A stretch of DNA of 64,000 bases from Heterohyrax brucei (taxonomy: Eukaryota; Chordata; Mammalia; Hyracoidea; Procaviidae), in the NCBI GenBank assembly GCA_028571685.1, contig CM053158.1, positions 58,992,001 through 59,056,000 of the forward strand, read 5' to 3'. The notes under the pieces are model-generated. The model saw only the letters and a list, made by a program, of their open reading frames with translations. It was not told the DNA's origin and did no database searches. Shown in pieces: positions 43,435 to 54,780 of the stretch. Each line of letters starts with the position of its first letter. Position 1 is the stretch's first letter. A program made the position numbers and the translations under genes.

Positions 43435-43640
43435 CGCTTCCAGTTGTCTTCATTTTCAGCAAGCAAGGTTGTGTCATCTGCACATCACAGGATGCTAATG
43501 AGTTATTTCTCTAATTCTTCATATAATTCAGTTGCTCAGATTTTTTTCAGCATACAGATTGAATAAATAAAGTCAGAGGATACTGCACTGCCACACCCCT
43601 TTTCTGGTTTTTCCAAAGTGCAGATAAAAGCCACAAGACG
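43435..43640 (-). repeat. RTE-type LINE fragment (reverse transcriptase region)
   Basis: Antisense phrases ttgtcttcattttcagcaagc, aaggttgtgtcatctgcac and cagcatacagattgaataa belong to the RT domain of the afrotherian RTE. The reading frame is decayed. Confidence 0.75.
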
Positions 43641-43657
43641 CCACTTTACACTCATTG

Positions 43658-43960
43658 TTGTAGTTAGTTGCCTTAGAGTCGGCCCCTGGTTGATGGCAAT
43701 CCCATGCTGCCCAATCCTGTACCATTCCCAGGATCACCTGCATAGTAGACACTTATGATGCCAAGGGTTTGCACTGGCTGATTTTCAAAAGGACAGCATC
43801 AGGCCTTTCTTACTTATCTGAGTTAGTCTGAAATCTCTCCTGAAACCAGTTCAGTATCAAAGCAACATGCAAACCACCCCTGAGTGATGGCTATGCATGA
43901 GGGTCCCCCACATGGAAGGTGAGACTTCTACCATTTAATCACCACTGTCCCCAGCACCAG
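43658..43960 (-). repeat. AfroSINE variant with tRNA-Gly-like head
   Basis: Same architecture as 21297-21632: the tail near 43665 (tgttgtagttagttgcc), the RTE-like middle (gaaatctctcctgaaaccag) and a head at 43905-43960 (acatggaaggtgagacttct, accatttaatcacca). Confidence 0.65.
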
Positions 43961-44160
43961 TTGTCATCAAGTTAATCCCAACTCAAGGTGACTTCACGTG
44001 TGTCAGAGCAGAACTACACTCCATAAGATTTTCAGTGGTTGACAGTTTAGAGGTAAAGTGCGAGGTCTTTCTTCCAAGTCCCCTCTAGAGGGACCCCAAC
44101 CTCCGACTTTTTGGCTAGCAGCTGAGTGCGTTAACTATTTCCACCATGCAGGGGCTCTTA
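43961..44160 (-). repeat. AfroSINE type B
   Basis: gttgtcatcaagttaatccc, gtcagagcagaactacactcc, agaggtaaagtgcgaggtctt, ccatgcaggggctct. Adjacent to the tRNA-Gly-headed copy and in the same orientation. Confidence 0.78.
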
Positions 44161-44298
44161 TATCATTAAGATGGCTATCATTAAAAAAAAAAAAGATGGA
44201 CAATAATAAGTGTTGGTGAGGATGTAGAAAAATAGTTTTCATACATTGCTAGTGGGAATATAAAATGGTGCTGCAGCTTTGAAAGTAGCTTGGCAGTC

Positions 44299-44718
44299 GT
44301 AATGGTTTATATTGTATGTCAGCTTGGCTGGACATGCTGCCCAGTTCAGTCAAAGAGTAGTCTAAATATTGCCATAAAGTGTTTACATTTGATTTGCATT
44401 TGAATCATTTGACCTTACATGATGTAGATGGGCCTCATCCAGTTGGTTAGACCTTAAAAGCAAAACCGTAGGTTTTCTGACACAGAATTTTACCTTTAGA
44501 CTATAAACAGACATCCTGGCAGACTTTTCTCTTTTCCTACTACTTGACTTACTAACATAGAACGTAAGACTGTCAAGTTTTCAGTTTGTTGCCTGACCTT
44601 TTGGTCTTGCCAGGCCTCACATTCTCATGAGACAATTACTTAAAAAAAAGTTTAAATATATGTCTTGTTTTGTTTTTCACTGATTCTTTTTCTCTAGAGA
44701 ACCCCAGCTAAGACAAGA
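44299..44718 (+). repeat. LTR-like eutherian repeat, unnamed
   Basis: Opens near tgtatgtcagcttggctggac and closes near tttttctctagagaaccccag, ctaagac. Same family as 42440-43432, inserted in the L1 3' end. No coding content. Confidence 0.55.
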
Positions 44719-45030
44719 ATTCCTTATAAAGTTACCCAGTAATTTCACTCCTAGGTACATAACAAAGTACATTAAAATTGTATGTTTACACAGAACACTA
44801 GAACAAAATTCCTATGTTCATAATAGTCATTGAAGTATTATTCATAATAGACAAAATGTGGAAACAACCTAAATTTCCATCAACTGATAAATGGATAAAT
44901 TGTAGTATATATATACAATGGATTATCATCTGGCAATAAAAAGGAATAAAGTACTGAGGATGGTACAAAATGGATTAACTTTGACACCATTGCATTGAGT
45001 GAAAGAAGCCAGACACCCAAAAAGCCATAT

Positions 45031-45190
45031 GAAAGCCTGCTGGGTTGGTGGTTAAGTGCTATGGCTGCTAACCAAAAGATCGGCAGTCCAAGGGCGCTCC
45101 TTAGGAACTATATGGGGCAGTTCTACTCTGTCCTATAGGGTTACTATGAGTCAGAATTGATTCAACATGAGTAGATTTGGTTGTTTTTTG
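45031..45190 (+). repeat. AfroSINE, standard type
   Basis: gaaagcctgctgggttggtgg, ggctgctaaccaaaagatcgg, gagtcagaattgattcaac. A small gap removes part of the B-box region. Confidence 0.87.
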
Positions 45191-45270
45191 TATGAGTCCA
45201 TTTATGTGAAAAGTCTAGAATAGGCAAATCCATAGAAAGCAGATTAATGATTACCTAAGTCTGAGAATTG

Positions 45271-45415
45271 GAAATCCTAGTGGCATAGTAGTTAAGTACT
45301 ACATTGGCAATTTAAATCTACCAGGCACTTCTCGGAAACTCTATGGAGCAGTTTCACTCTGTCCTATAGGGTTGCTATGAGTCGGAATTGACTCTTCACC
45401 AGTGGGTTTTGGTTT
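45271..45415 (+). repeat. AfroSINE, standard type
   Basis: gaaatcctagtggcatagtag, then a deletion of the ggctgctaaccaaaag portion, then gagtcggaattgactcttc and gtgggttttggttt. Confidence 0.85.
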
Positions 45416-45610
45416 AAATTAAGGGATTAGGGGGAAATGGCATTACTGGTAACAGGAACAGGAATATTATGATGTGAAGAAAACTGCTCTAAAATTTATT
45501 GTGGTGGTGGCTGCACAATTCTGTGAATATACCAAAAACCATTAAATTGTACACTTTAAATGAGTGAATTGTGTGGTATGTGAATTAAATCTCAAATAAA
45601 GATGTTAGGT

Positions 45611-45795
45611 TAAAAATAAGAATAAATGGAGGGAAAGGGAGAAAAAAGGAGGGAGAGAGGAAGGAAAATACATAAAGGCACTTGTAAATAAATAACTATC
45701 AGTCTCCTCTCCGTTACTTCTTTTTTTTTTTTTAATTTAAAAGCTAATTTCTTTTTTTTTTTTCTTTAATTTTTTTTTTCTCCACTACTTCTTAC
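45611..45795. repeat. Low-complexity purine then poly-T tract
   Basis: (GGGA)n-like purine stretch at 45628-45665, then several T-runs at 45719-45779. Confidence 0.7.
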
Positions 45796-45806
45796 ATCCT
45801 TCTACA

Positions 45807-45910
45807 GAATCCGGAATCAGGAAGAAGTGGCACCCAAGCCACAGAGCAACTCATTCTGCACTGAGATTCCCCTATCAGATCGTGAGGAGGAGGACCTGCA
45901 GGAGAGTTAG
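45807..45910 (+). other. Weak candidate terminal coding exon, gene unknown
   Basis: A T-rich tract followed by cttctacAG precedes an open frame reading NQEEVAPKPQSNSFCTEIP then LSDREEEDLQES and a TAG at 45908-45910. The composition shifts sharply from the AT-rich L1 on the left. I do not recognise the peptide and see no upstream exon. It may be chance. Confidence 0.2.
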
Positions 45911-47300
45911 GCCCAAGAGCCACAGGGTGGATTGCTCAGCAGGAGGCTCTGCACTGGCCGGTCGTCACTGCAGCGACAGTCTGTAGCCAAGGAGAAACTG
46001 AGCAGATGTGGACTTTACCACAAGCCTGAGCAGATACTGGAATCTTGTCAGGGCAGCTAATTTAAAAGGATGAGAAAAACATAACAGAGTGTTGAATTAG
46101 GCTTTTAAGTTGCCTGCACATTTTTGCTGAAGCCCCGCAGCTGAAAACATCAAGCGCAAAGTGTACCCATATTCTAGAGAGTGTCTCGGGGAGCTGTCCA
46201 TCCCCAACACAGCCCAGGTGTACTGTGGACCAGAAGAGGTCCAAACAGTCCTGGCACCACCACTTTCCCATAGCTTTTTAGTATAAAAGGCAGTTGCCCC
46301 TTTCTCTACCATCGCAGCCCCCTCGGCCTCCCATCCTGGAGCATAAATGCATTGGAGAGAAGGAGTGAAAGCCAACTTGGCCTTCCCTGGGACAGGACCC
46401 TGACCTGACCCCCAGGACTGCACAGGATAAAGAGAGGATCTTTAACTGGGTGTTACATAAGAGTTTTACATTAATTTGACTGGCCTTTCAATACCTGAAT
46501 GTGATCAAAATGCTACAGAACCTGCTCCGGATGTCATTAAAGCCAGGAAACAGAAATCACTGGGACACTGAAGACAGAGATGCTGGAGTGCAGGAGCTGC
46601 CTGCCGGTTGTTGGCACAGCTGAGACGCCAGCAAGCTAGGCTTTCAGAGAGGTCAGTGACAGGGGGAGACATAGCAGGAAGACAGCTCCCAGACCCAGCT
46701 GGAACTACATTGGGCCTACCTGTCCTGAGTTGGCTTTCTCCATATCACCCCAACTCTGAGGGCGCCTCCCATTTGTATAGCCAAGGGATCTGCAGAAGCC
46801 TGTCCCCTGACACAGAGCAGAGGCTTGGAGGCTGGTGTGGGGCTGGGAGCAACAGAGGCAGGACCGGCACCGGAGGAGGAAACGGGGACATCTCACACCC
46901 AGGTCGTGCCCACCTGCCCACTGTTTGGGAGATTGCCTTCACAGCCATATGGGCCCAGGAACTAGGACTGACAACAGTGTCAGGCAGGAGATGTCAGGCC
47001 TAGCACCAGAGTACAGTTTGTTGGAGAAAAAGTTTCCAGTAAACCTTTCAACCAGAGTGAAAGATATAGTCTAAAAATCTATGTTTCGGTTAGGTTCAAC
47101 GGCATTAAAAATTGTAGTTAGAAATGTCTGACTTTCAAGGCTCTTATCTGCTTAGCATCCGTGAGTTACTAGGAAGAGTGTTTACTCTGTAGGCAAGATG
47201 AAAGGTGAAGGAATGTGCCCTAAGGAAGGAGCCTTAACAAGTGTATCTGTGTAAAGAAATCTTAAGAAATAGTCTTTTCATGATCAGGCTGTAGCAACAG
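45911..47300. other. Unique, GC-richer DNA without named features
   Basis: No repeat recognised across about 1.4 kb. Open frames of 108-131 codons at 46097-46423 and 46608-47003 have no domain. This is the longest apparently repeat-free block downstream of AOC1. Confidence 0.4.
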
Positions 47301-47554
47301 TGTTTTAAGGAAAGTTCTTGGCACCTGCGCGCCCTGGCACTAATGCTCACTAACAAATGTTTTACATCAAACATGGCATTTTTACAACGTGTTCTGTAAA
47401 ATGTACATTGTAGGTATCTTGTAACTGGGATTGTAATTCTTTATGCCTGCACAAACTTTGATAATTAATTCTTATAACTAATCCTTGCATTCCCCCCCAA
47501 ACACATGTATCCAATTCTAGCAAATTTGTCATTTCATTTAACAAGTTCATTTTC

Positions 47555-47665
47555 AAGTTCAAGAAGGAGAAGCACGGGCACGCTGGGCCACACCAGCTCA
47601 CCTAGGAGGGAAGGGGAAAGCAAAAGGTGTCCCACCCAAGTCCATGGGACATGCCTCGGATGAAA
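47555..47665 (+). repeat. Duplicated ~100-bp block, copy 1
   Basis: gctgggccacaccagctcacc and tcccacccaagtccatggg recur about 960 bp downstream at 48527-48627 with some differences. Confidence 0.8.
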
Positions 47666-47669
47666 AGGT

Positions 47670-48077
47670 GAAATACTTACACTATGCAGTCTCAGGAACC
47701 TGTACCTTAATATATTAATCAATACCTTGCAAACCTGTTTGATGTCTAGCTATGAGAACACTCCCTATCCTGACATTATCCTGTTATCAGCCTGCTGCCT
47801 TAGCTGTCAGCACATACAACTTTTAATCCAATCTCTGACAAGCCCTGTTGTTAAGACAGCTCATCTCTGACTTTCTTGATTGCCTAAAAACCCATCAAAA
47901 TACTGAAAGCCCTGTTCTTTGTCTGAACCCTATAAAATGTTTGTGTAATTATTGTGCTTCAAACCCCGTGGTTTCATTCTGAAGGGCCACATAGTTCCTG
48001 ATTTGAATTATTCATTAAACCCTCAATAAATCTCTCTGTTTTCTTCTAAACCTACATCTAAGTTTTCTCTTTGACAA
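47670..48077 (+). repeat. Possible solo LTR (class I ERV-like)
   Basis: The right half has LTR-like order: ccctataaaatg (TATA-like, near 47930), cattctgaaggg, ctcaataaatctctc (poly(A) signal at about 48024), then tctctttgaca. The left border is unclear and no target duplication or internal region is seen. Confidence 0.4.
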
Positions 48078-48244
48078 GTCTGTAGGAGCAGGACCAGCCA
48101 AATCCTGGTATTGGGCAGAACCTTCATGCCTCGCAGGCCCTCAGGCCAGGTCAGGTGCCTTTCCAAAGAGAGGACAAATCAGGGGCCTCCCAGAACACTG
48201 GCCTCCAGGCTGCCTCTGTGTGCACTGGATGTGGAGAAAGGGTT

Positions 48245-48403
48245 ACCCACCCACTTCTGTCGTGTCAGGTCCAACTCACACTGACCCTAGAGGTCAGAGT
48301 AGAACTGCCCCATAGAGTTTCCAAGGACTACCTGGCAAATTTGAACTGCCGATCTTTTGGTGAGCACAAGTAGCACTTAACCCACTACGCCACCAGGGTT
48401 TCC
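48245..48403 (-). repeat. AfroSINE, standard type
   Basis: Minus-strand copy ending cgccaccagggtttcc. Perfect 11-bp target duplication gagaaagggtt at 48234-48244 and 48404-48414. Confidence 0.92.
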
Positions 48404-48519
48404 GAGAAAGGGTTCCAGGGTGGGGAAACTTGTCCCTCACAGACATACAGACCTGGGGAAGGGCAGGCTGATTCTGTGCATTTTCACCTGGAGCAGCACC
48501 AGGTTGTCTCATTTAAGTT

Positions 48520-48630
48520 GGAGGAGGACAAACTTCAGGCACACTGGGCCACACCAGCTCACCTAGAAGGGGAAGGGAGAGCAAAAGGAGTCCCACCCAA
48601 GTCTGTGGGACACGCCTTGAATGAAAAGAT
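48520..48630 (+). repeat. Duplicated ~100-bp block, copy 2
   Basis: Direct repeat of 47555-47665 (actgggccacaccagctcacc, tcccacccaagtctgtggg). The two copies bracket the possible LTR and an AfroSINE. Confidence 0.8.
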
Positions 48631-50692
48631 AAACCCAGCCTGGAGCTTCAGAAGCCATCACCCACTCATGTGCTGACCACCAAAATCCCATCCAGAGACA
48701 TGCTTAAAACCTCACCCCTCCTGTCTTCTCTTCCAGCATGAAACAGAAGCCCTGTTTTGTTTGGGCTTTTCATCTCCAGGATGGAGATGCAAATGGGAAA
48801 GCTTGGAGAGAACCAGATTATTTTACATAATGATGAAGAGCTGCCCGGAGAGAACTAGATCATTTCACATAATGATCAGGAGCTAGGAAAGGAAGGGAGA
48901 ACAGAGCTTGCGGTTTCAGAGGCCCACAGAGTGAAGACAGAGAAGGGTTCTCTGTCCATGCCACCTTGCCAAGGGAGGCTCTTCTGTTTGCCATAAACAT
49001 GTCAAACTATTTTCTACAGTAAAGAGTTTCTTTCTCTAAGGGCTTTCCAGTAGGAGTCACGTTTTGCCATTTTAAGTAAAAAATCGTAAAGAATTACAAA
49101 CTAGGGGCTTCTCCATTGTCCAGGTTCTAGTCTGTGAAGCGGGAATCCAGTTCCAGTAGCTGGAAAGGAGGCCTGGTCCTCATACCAGCACAGCACACAA
49201 AGACTGCCAAGGACATGCAAGACCCAGTGCTTCTGAGCCCAGTTTCTAAGGCCCTGGAAAGACTAGCTGGCTGAGTCCTGCTCTGGGGTGGTTCTCAGCT
49301 CATCCCATGCCTCATTTTCTGTCCAGCTCTGTTCCTCTTAGTGTCTACCACTCTCCTCCATGACCAGTAACTACTCTCCCCACCACCTGCCTATTTCAAG
49401 AAGGGCGTGCTCTCCATCTTATGCTGGCCTTAGGGACCCCAACCAGGAAAACAAAGGACAATATCCATTTGCTAAGTCCCACCACTTCCTACTAACACTC
49501 TCCCACTCACCTGCCACCACAGGAAACTTACATTTCATAGGCCTTCGTCACAGCAGACGTCACCACAGGCAGACAGTAGTTCTTCTCTGCTCCAGTGAGA
49601 ATACAGAGGCATCGTTTCTCTTGCTCTTGTTATTTTTATTTTCCATAGTGGTTTAAAGTCTGTGTATTGCACAAGCTATGCTCACAGACTGCCAAGGTGG
49701 GAAAGGCCCTCAGACCAACCAGTCCCAAAAACCTCAGGTAGTAGTGGAGCTTGGAAGGAAGCTGAGCCCTGAGCCACACCCAGAGTCAAGAAGGTCTGGA
49801 GTCACTGACATGCTGGTGTTAGGGCCCTCACCGTAAACCTCAGGAGTGACTACAACTCTGAGACGTTGGCAACTTGGATCCTGCTTTCTGGATCATTTGG
49901 CCATTTCAGGATTATGTCAGCAGTCAGCAAAAGGAGGTCTCAATAACTTCACCCACATAAACCCGCTTCCTCATAGCTCAAAGCCTACAGACAATTTTGT
50001 TCCAGGCTACTGTCAGATTTAGGCTCCTTCGGTGTTCATTTCTTGCTCAGTGAAGCAACGATGACTCATCTCCCTTCCTCCCCAGGGTTAACTATTGCTT
50101 GGAGATGCGCCTGTAGAGGAGAGGTCACATGGAACCCTTGATTTAACACAGAAGTTCTCAACCCGGAGGGTCGGGAAGGGGGCACCTCCATCCTGGTGGT
50201 GTGCTAGAAACAGCCTCGCTGCTCCTGAGAGGCTGATGCTGCGCATCTGGAATTCCTGGAGTTCTTGTCAGAGGTTCACTGACATTCAGAACTCTAGGAT
50301 ACCTGACAGTTTGTCGTTGGCTAAAATATGGATTGGGACTGCACAGGTCCTGGGGAGAAGGCAAGCCACCCAAGAAAGCACTGCTCATTTTCGCTTTGTT
50401 TTTTTAAGCCATAGGATTTCTGCTATACGTCCACCAGGTGGCCCACTACACCCTAGCAGTCAACTCTCAAGCCACAAACAGCTTCACTGAAACTTGTATA
50501 GCCTATCACATTCGGGATACTACAAATTAGCCCAGGTACGAGTCTATATAGCATGATGAAACACCAAAGGACCAGAATATCTTAATTTACATTAAATTCC
50601 GCTGGATTTCATTGGCACAAAAATAACAACAGTGCCTTTACAAAGGAAAGTTTTGTTTGCTTCTGTGTAAAATGCAGTCCGGGGCTGGCATG
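48631..50692. other. No recognised gene or repeat
   Basis: Mixed composition. A short direct repeat (gagagaactagatcattt at about 48850 and gagagaaccagattatttt at about 48807) occurs near 48800-48870. The 131-codon open frame at 50095-50490 shows no domain. Confidence 0.4.
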
Positions 50693-50895
50693 TTGTTTAT
50701 AGGGCGCCATCGAGTTGATTTCAACTCACAGCAACCCCACAGGACAGAGTAGAACTGCCCCATATGGTTTTCTAAGGCTATAATCTTTAAGGGAGCTGAT
50801 TGCCACACCTTTCTGCTGTGGATCAACTGGCGAGTTCGAATCACCAACCTTTCTATAAGCAGCCTAGTATTTAACTACTATGCTATTAGTGCTCC
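50693..50895 (-). repeat. AfroSINE, longer variant
   Basis: gttgtttatagggcgccatcg, cagcaaccccacaggacag, cgagttcgaatcaccaacc. Carries an extra middle segment (aaggctataatctttaaggg) absent from the standard type. Confidence 0.78.
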
Positions 50896-51179
50896 TTAGG
50901 GCTGACATAGGGACCACAAAAGGGCACAGCCTCCCTTTACTTCCCAGGCCTTGAGGTGCCCTTCAGCCTCACAGTCCAAACTGATGACAGTGCTCGAGCC
51001 ATCACATTAAGTGCAAGGTACAGCAGGATGGAGAAAATCTAGACAGAGAAAGACAGGAACTTTCCCAGAATTCACGTACATCACCTATCATAACTTGCTG
51101 GCCAAAACTTAGCTAAACAGGGAGGCTGGGAGTGCAGTCTTATACCTGAGCATTGTCACCCCAGATAAATTCAAGGTTC

Positions 51180-51340
51180 TTTTTTTTTTTATGACTGAGT
51201 GAAAATGTACATTCCCATATAAATTTACATGCCCACCTATATGCAGCTTCAACTGCTCTCCCTGCCTGGTGACAGCACACTATTCCTCTCTGTTCCATAC
51301 ATGTCTTCAAGGCTCTTTTTAAATGAAGAATGTTAGCAAG
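51180..51340 (-). repeat. L1 3' terminal fragment, afrotherian type
   Basis: Poly-T at 51180-51190, then gactgagtgaaaatgtac and tgcccacctatatgcagc, as in the longer copy at 52607-53420. Confidence 0.68.
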
Positions 51341-51478
51341 TTCCTGGGTGGCACTTGATTACTAACCAATAGGTCAGACATTCGAATGTGCCCACAGGCA
51401 GCTAGAAGAAACGCCTAATGATCTACTTCAGAAGAATCAGCCATTGAAAACCCTGTGGAGCACTTCTACCAGAAGAAT
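51341..51478 (+). repeat. AfroSINE type B, shortened
   Basis: gttcctgggtggcacttgat, ccaataggtcagacattcg, gaaaaccctgtggagcactt. The 3' tail is missing. Confidence 0.7.
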
Positions 51479-51599
51479 GTGAGAAGGGACATCAGGAAGC
51501 CACTAGCAGTGGCAGCACATATTAACACACATGCCACTGACAATTCCTCTGTACTGACTCAGCACATTTCCACCCACTGAGGACCTACATGACTGAAGG

Positions 51600-52160
51600 A
51601 CCAGTCTGTCCAACGCCTTCCTCTTAAATGACGTAAATGCCAAATATATGCTCCTTCAGATTCTTCTCCCATTCCAAGCTTTGCAAACCCATTGCTGTAA
51701 GCTGATGGGAACTCGCAGTGACCCTACACTGCTACTGCGTGACTTACAAGAATCATGTGCATATCTATTGAAAGCCAGCTCCTTTCCCCCCAGGTTTTTC
51801 CCAGTTCACAGATTCCCAACATCGTCATCCTGTTATTTGCTCTGAGTACATCCTTCCCCTTCCCTCTGTACGACCACTCCATTCCTTTATCCTATACACC
51901 TACCTTCCTGGCTTTTCTTAAGTCCATGCTTCTCTTCCTTCATGCCAAAGGATGATTCTCCTGCCTCTGGTCTCACCTCCTCCAAACCATCCTCAATTGT
52001 TTTGGGGATGAGAAAGGAGTCACTCTAAAATCCAAATCAAATCAGCTACTCTCCCAATTAAAGGCTCAGTGGCTCTCCGGTGTCCACAGGAAAAAAAAGT
52101 CCAAGTTCCTTAAAGTGATCTATCAAAATGTTCAAGATCCGACCCATCCTTACATGTGTC
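51600..52160 (+). repeat. L2-like LINE relic with an AfroSINE scrap
   Basis: aaaggctcagtggctctccgg, agtccaagttccttaaagtg and catgcttctcttccttcatg match the L2 3' region. At 51680-51735 lies an antisense AfroSINE-like piece (gctgatgggaactcgcagtgacc). Confidence 0.45.
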
Positions 52161-52604
52161 TTACTAAAAGCACTAGACTAGTGTTCCAATAAGAAATGAA
52201 AAAAAAAAATCATTGAAGGAATAATTTTGTTTTGCAAAATAGAGAAATATGTGACATTCAAACAGAGTGCAGTGTGTGTTTAGCCTTGCAGGGAAAACAG
52301 TAGGATATTTAATATGCAGACTAAAAAAAGGCAAACAGTTTCACATCAGAGAGGAGGTGGGAGAAGGAAGAAGAAATTTACTAGGAATTGTCAAACTACG
52401 AGATTGTTAACATTAATTTCCAGCCTAACACAAATCTCATATTTCTGATACAATTTGACCAAAGTAATATTTAAAGTGAGATATATAAACATCCTTGATG
52501 TGGGGATTTAGTGATGTATTATGGGCTGTGTCACATCTAGTGGGTGTTGTTGAAATGTAGCATCAACTACTTAGTTAGGAAATACTGAAGATTAAATCAG
52601 CGCT
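52161..52604. other. No recognised feature
   Basis: AT-rich, ending in a T-run that belongs to the next repeat. Confidence 0.35.
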
Positions 52605-52606
52605 GA

Positions 52607-53420
52607 TTTTTTTTTTATTGTGATTAAGTGAAAGCACATAATCCAAATCAATTTTGCATGCCCGCCTATCTGTAGCTTCTTCTGCTCTCCTTGCCCAGTG
52701 GCAGCACACTCCTCCTTCTCATTCTATGCTTGTCATGTCCTCTTAAAAAGTTCCTGTCTCCTCCTCTCCACCCTTTTCTCTCCCATCTAGAAAGAGACCA
52801 GTAGGGCAGCCTTCTATAAATGCATAGAACCATGAAGTACACACACCATATAGTCATATTGTGTACCCAAGTCCAGTCCATTTTTGTCCAAAGAGTTGAC
52901 CTCAGTAGTGTCTTCTGGTCAGCGGCAGCGGCAGGTCTAGGGGTCATGCTTCCAGGGGATCCCCCAGGCTGTCAGACCATCAACTGTGGTCTTTTAGTAG
53001 GGTTCTTGAGCCGCATCCCTCTTTTTCTTATGTTGCCAAGGGAACTCAACATTGTGTACCCCATCATGGCTGTCTTTGGTGGTAGCCAGGCACCATCCGG
53101 TGCTTCTGGTCTCATGCTGATATAATCTGTCATTTACACACATCCTTCTGTCTCCCAGGCTCTTTTCTCCTTATGTCTTTGTTGTTCTTTGTGATCATCT
53201 GTTCTGGATCCGTTGGGATCACTAGGTGTACCTCAGATGGCAACTTGCTAGATTTTAAGACCCCAGATGCCACTCACCAATATGGGGTGCAGAAGACTCT
53301 CTTAGCAGTAGGCTAGTTATTTGTAGGCTCCAGTGTCACTCAGCACATTAGTTCTATCTTCTAACCTGTAGATCCCTTCTCTGGGGCATGCTGCATAAAC
53401 ATCCTTAACAGGCACTGAGC
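52607..53420 (-). repeat. L1 3' UTR, afrotherian type, long copy (minus)
   Basis: Starts with poly-T (52607-52617) as the reversed A-tail. Content mirrors 57640-58415 at roughly 90% identity by eye. Parallel open frames of about 93-101 codons on both strands are shared with that copy but look like chance. Confidence 0.7.
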
Positions 53421-53866
53421 AAATCTTAATCTAGGTTAGAAGTTCTGACTCCTGCCGTCTTGGTTTTAAGAACAGTAAAACTTTGATAAGAGGCTGAATG
53501 ATTTCTTTAAGAGCAGAAATGAACATCTTAATTTAATTCAGAATGGATATTTTAATTTAGGTCTGAAGTCACTCAGTTCAGACTTACCAACATCTCCGCA
53601 TCTCTTTTTTGTGATCAAGCCACTGCTAGGGGTGACAGATCACCCATAAAGGAATTAGCCCTCTTCTGCAAGAATTTGAAGCCTCCAGACGGCTGCTCTG
53701 TGCCAAGTCTTTAAGCTACTGTTTTCAGGCGGCTGCTCTCTGCAGAGAGCTCTATCTCACCATATTTCTATTCAGGCTCTAGATATGGGAGTTTTTCCCA
53801 TAGCTGGGCTGTTCTTCTGACAGATTTTATGACTTTAGATATTGCTTTTTAGTATGTGGATACTGT
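53421..53866. other. No recognised feature
   Basis: Unassigned sequence, with short internal echoes (ggctgctctgtgc at 53690 and ggctgctctctgc at 53731). Confidence 0.35.
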
Positions 53867-53903
53867 CTTAGTCGTCTGGTGTTGCTATAACAGAAATACA
53901 CAA
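53867..53903 (-). repeat. LTR end fragment, MaLR-like
   Basis: tgtcttagtcgtctggtg, ttgctataacagaaata: only the last ~37 bp of the LTR. Confidence 0.6.
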
Positions 53904-53959
53904 GCAATATCCAAAGTCATAAAAGTTATCAAAAAAAAAGGTAGTTGCTGAGGCTGGCA

Positions 53960-54780
53960 AAGTTCAACCAAAAACCACATGAAATTTGGTTCTCAGATTT
54001 GAGGTTTAGGTCATGGTTTCATGGATATTCTAGTTAATCAGCCTAATAACATGTTTAGTGCCTTTGTTCTACCTCTTAGTTTGAAGCATAGGACCTGGGT
54101 GTCTTAAAAACTTGCAAGCAGTCATCCAAGACGTAACAATTGGTGTCTATTCACCTTTAACATCAGAGGAAGAAAGAGTGTCAAAGAATAGGAGTAGGAT
54201 ATGGAATATGTGGCTACTTGTCACCATGAACAATTGCCTCCTTTGCCATGAGTCTAGAAGAACTATATGGTACCTGGCTACCACTACTGAACATTTTAAT
54301 CAAAGATCCCATAGATGAATACTCATCAAAAGGGAAAAAATGTAGAACAGAATTTCAAATTCTCATGGACTGTAGACTTTGTGGAGCCGTGGAGGTTGGG
54401 TGAACCCATGAAACTATTACCCCAAAACAATCTTTAAAATTTAAACCAAAAAAATCCCCTGAAATCTTAAAACCAAACAATAGTTTAACTTAACTAATAA
54501 AAAAGTGGCTTGGCTTTGGCTTGAGCATTATGCTCCTTTAAGAACTATCTATACAGGATCAAACCGACAACAGCAACTTGAAAGATTAGACAGCAATCCT
54601 AGGGGCAATGAATTTATCTTAGTGGGGGAGAAACAGAGGGTGAGAATGCTGGCACAGCAGGAACACTATAATCAATGTCACTAAATTGCAGATGTAGAAA
54701 GTGTCAAATTGGTGTGTGTTTCGCTGTGCATATTCTCAACAACAGCATAATAAATAAAATTAAAAAGAAAGAAAGAAATC
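53960..54780 (+). repeat. L1 3' UTR, afrotherian type (second subtype)
   Basis: ctggctaccactactgaac, ccaaacaatagtttaactta, agcattatgctcctttaag, gtcactaaattgcagatgtag, and an A-rich tail with (aaag)n at 54760-54778. Same subtype as 28830-29420. Confidence 0.65.

Larger units (their letters stand above)
44161..45610 (+). repeat. Old L1 3' end, interrupted three times
   Basis: Segments aataataagtgttggtgagg, ctagtgggaatataaaatgg, tttcactcctaggtacataac, ggaaacaacctaaatttccatc, acaatggattatcatctggc and the tail attaaattgtacactttaaa follow the L1 order. Breaks at about 44299-44718 (LTR-like repeat), 45031-45190 and 45271-45415 (AfroSINEs). Confidence 0.82.

Noticed and set aside
52666-53125. 93-101 codon open frames on both strands, also present at 57835-58363
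   Set aside because: They lie in L1 3' UTR copies. Amino-acid differences are about as common as expected without selection, and both strands are open alike.
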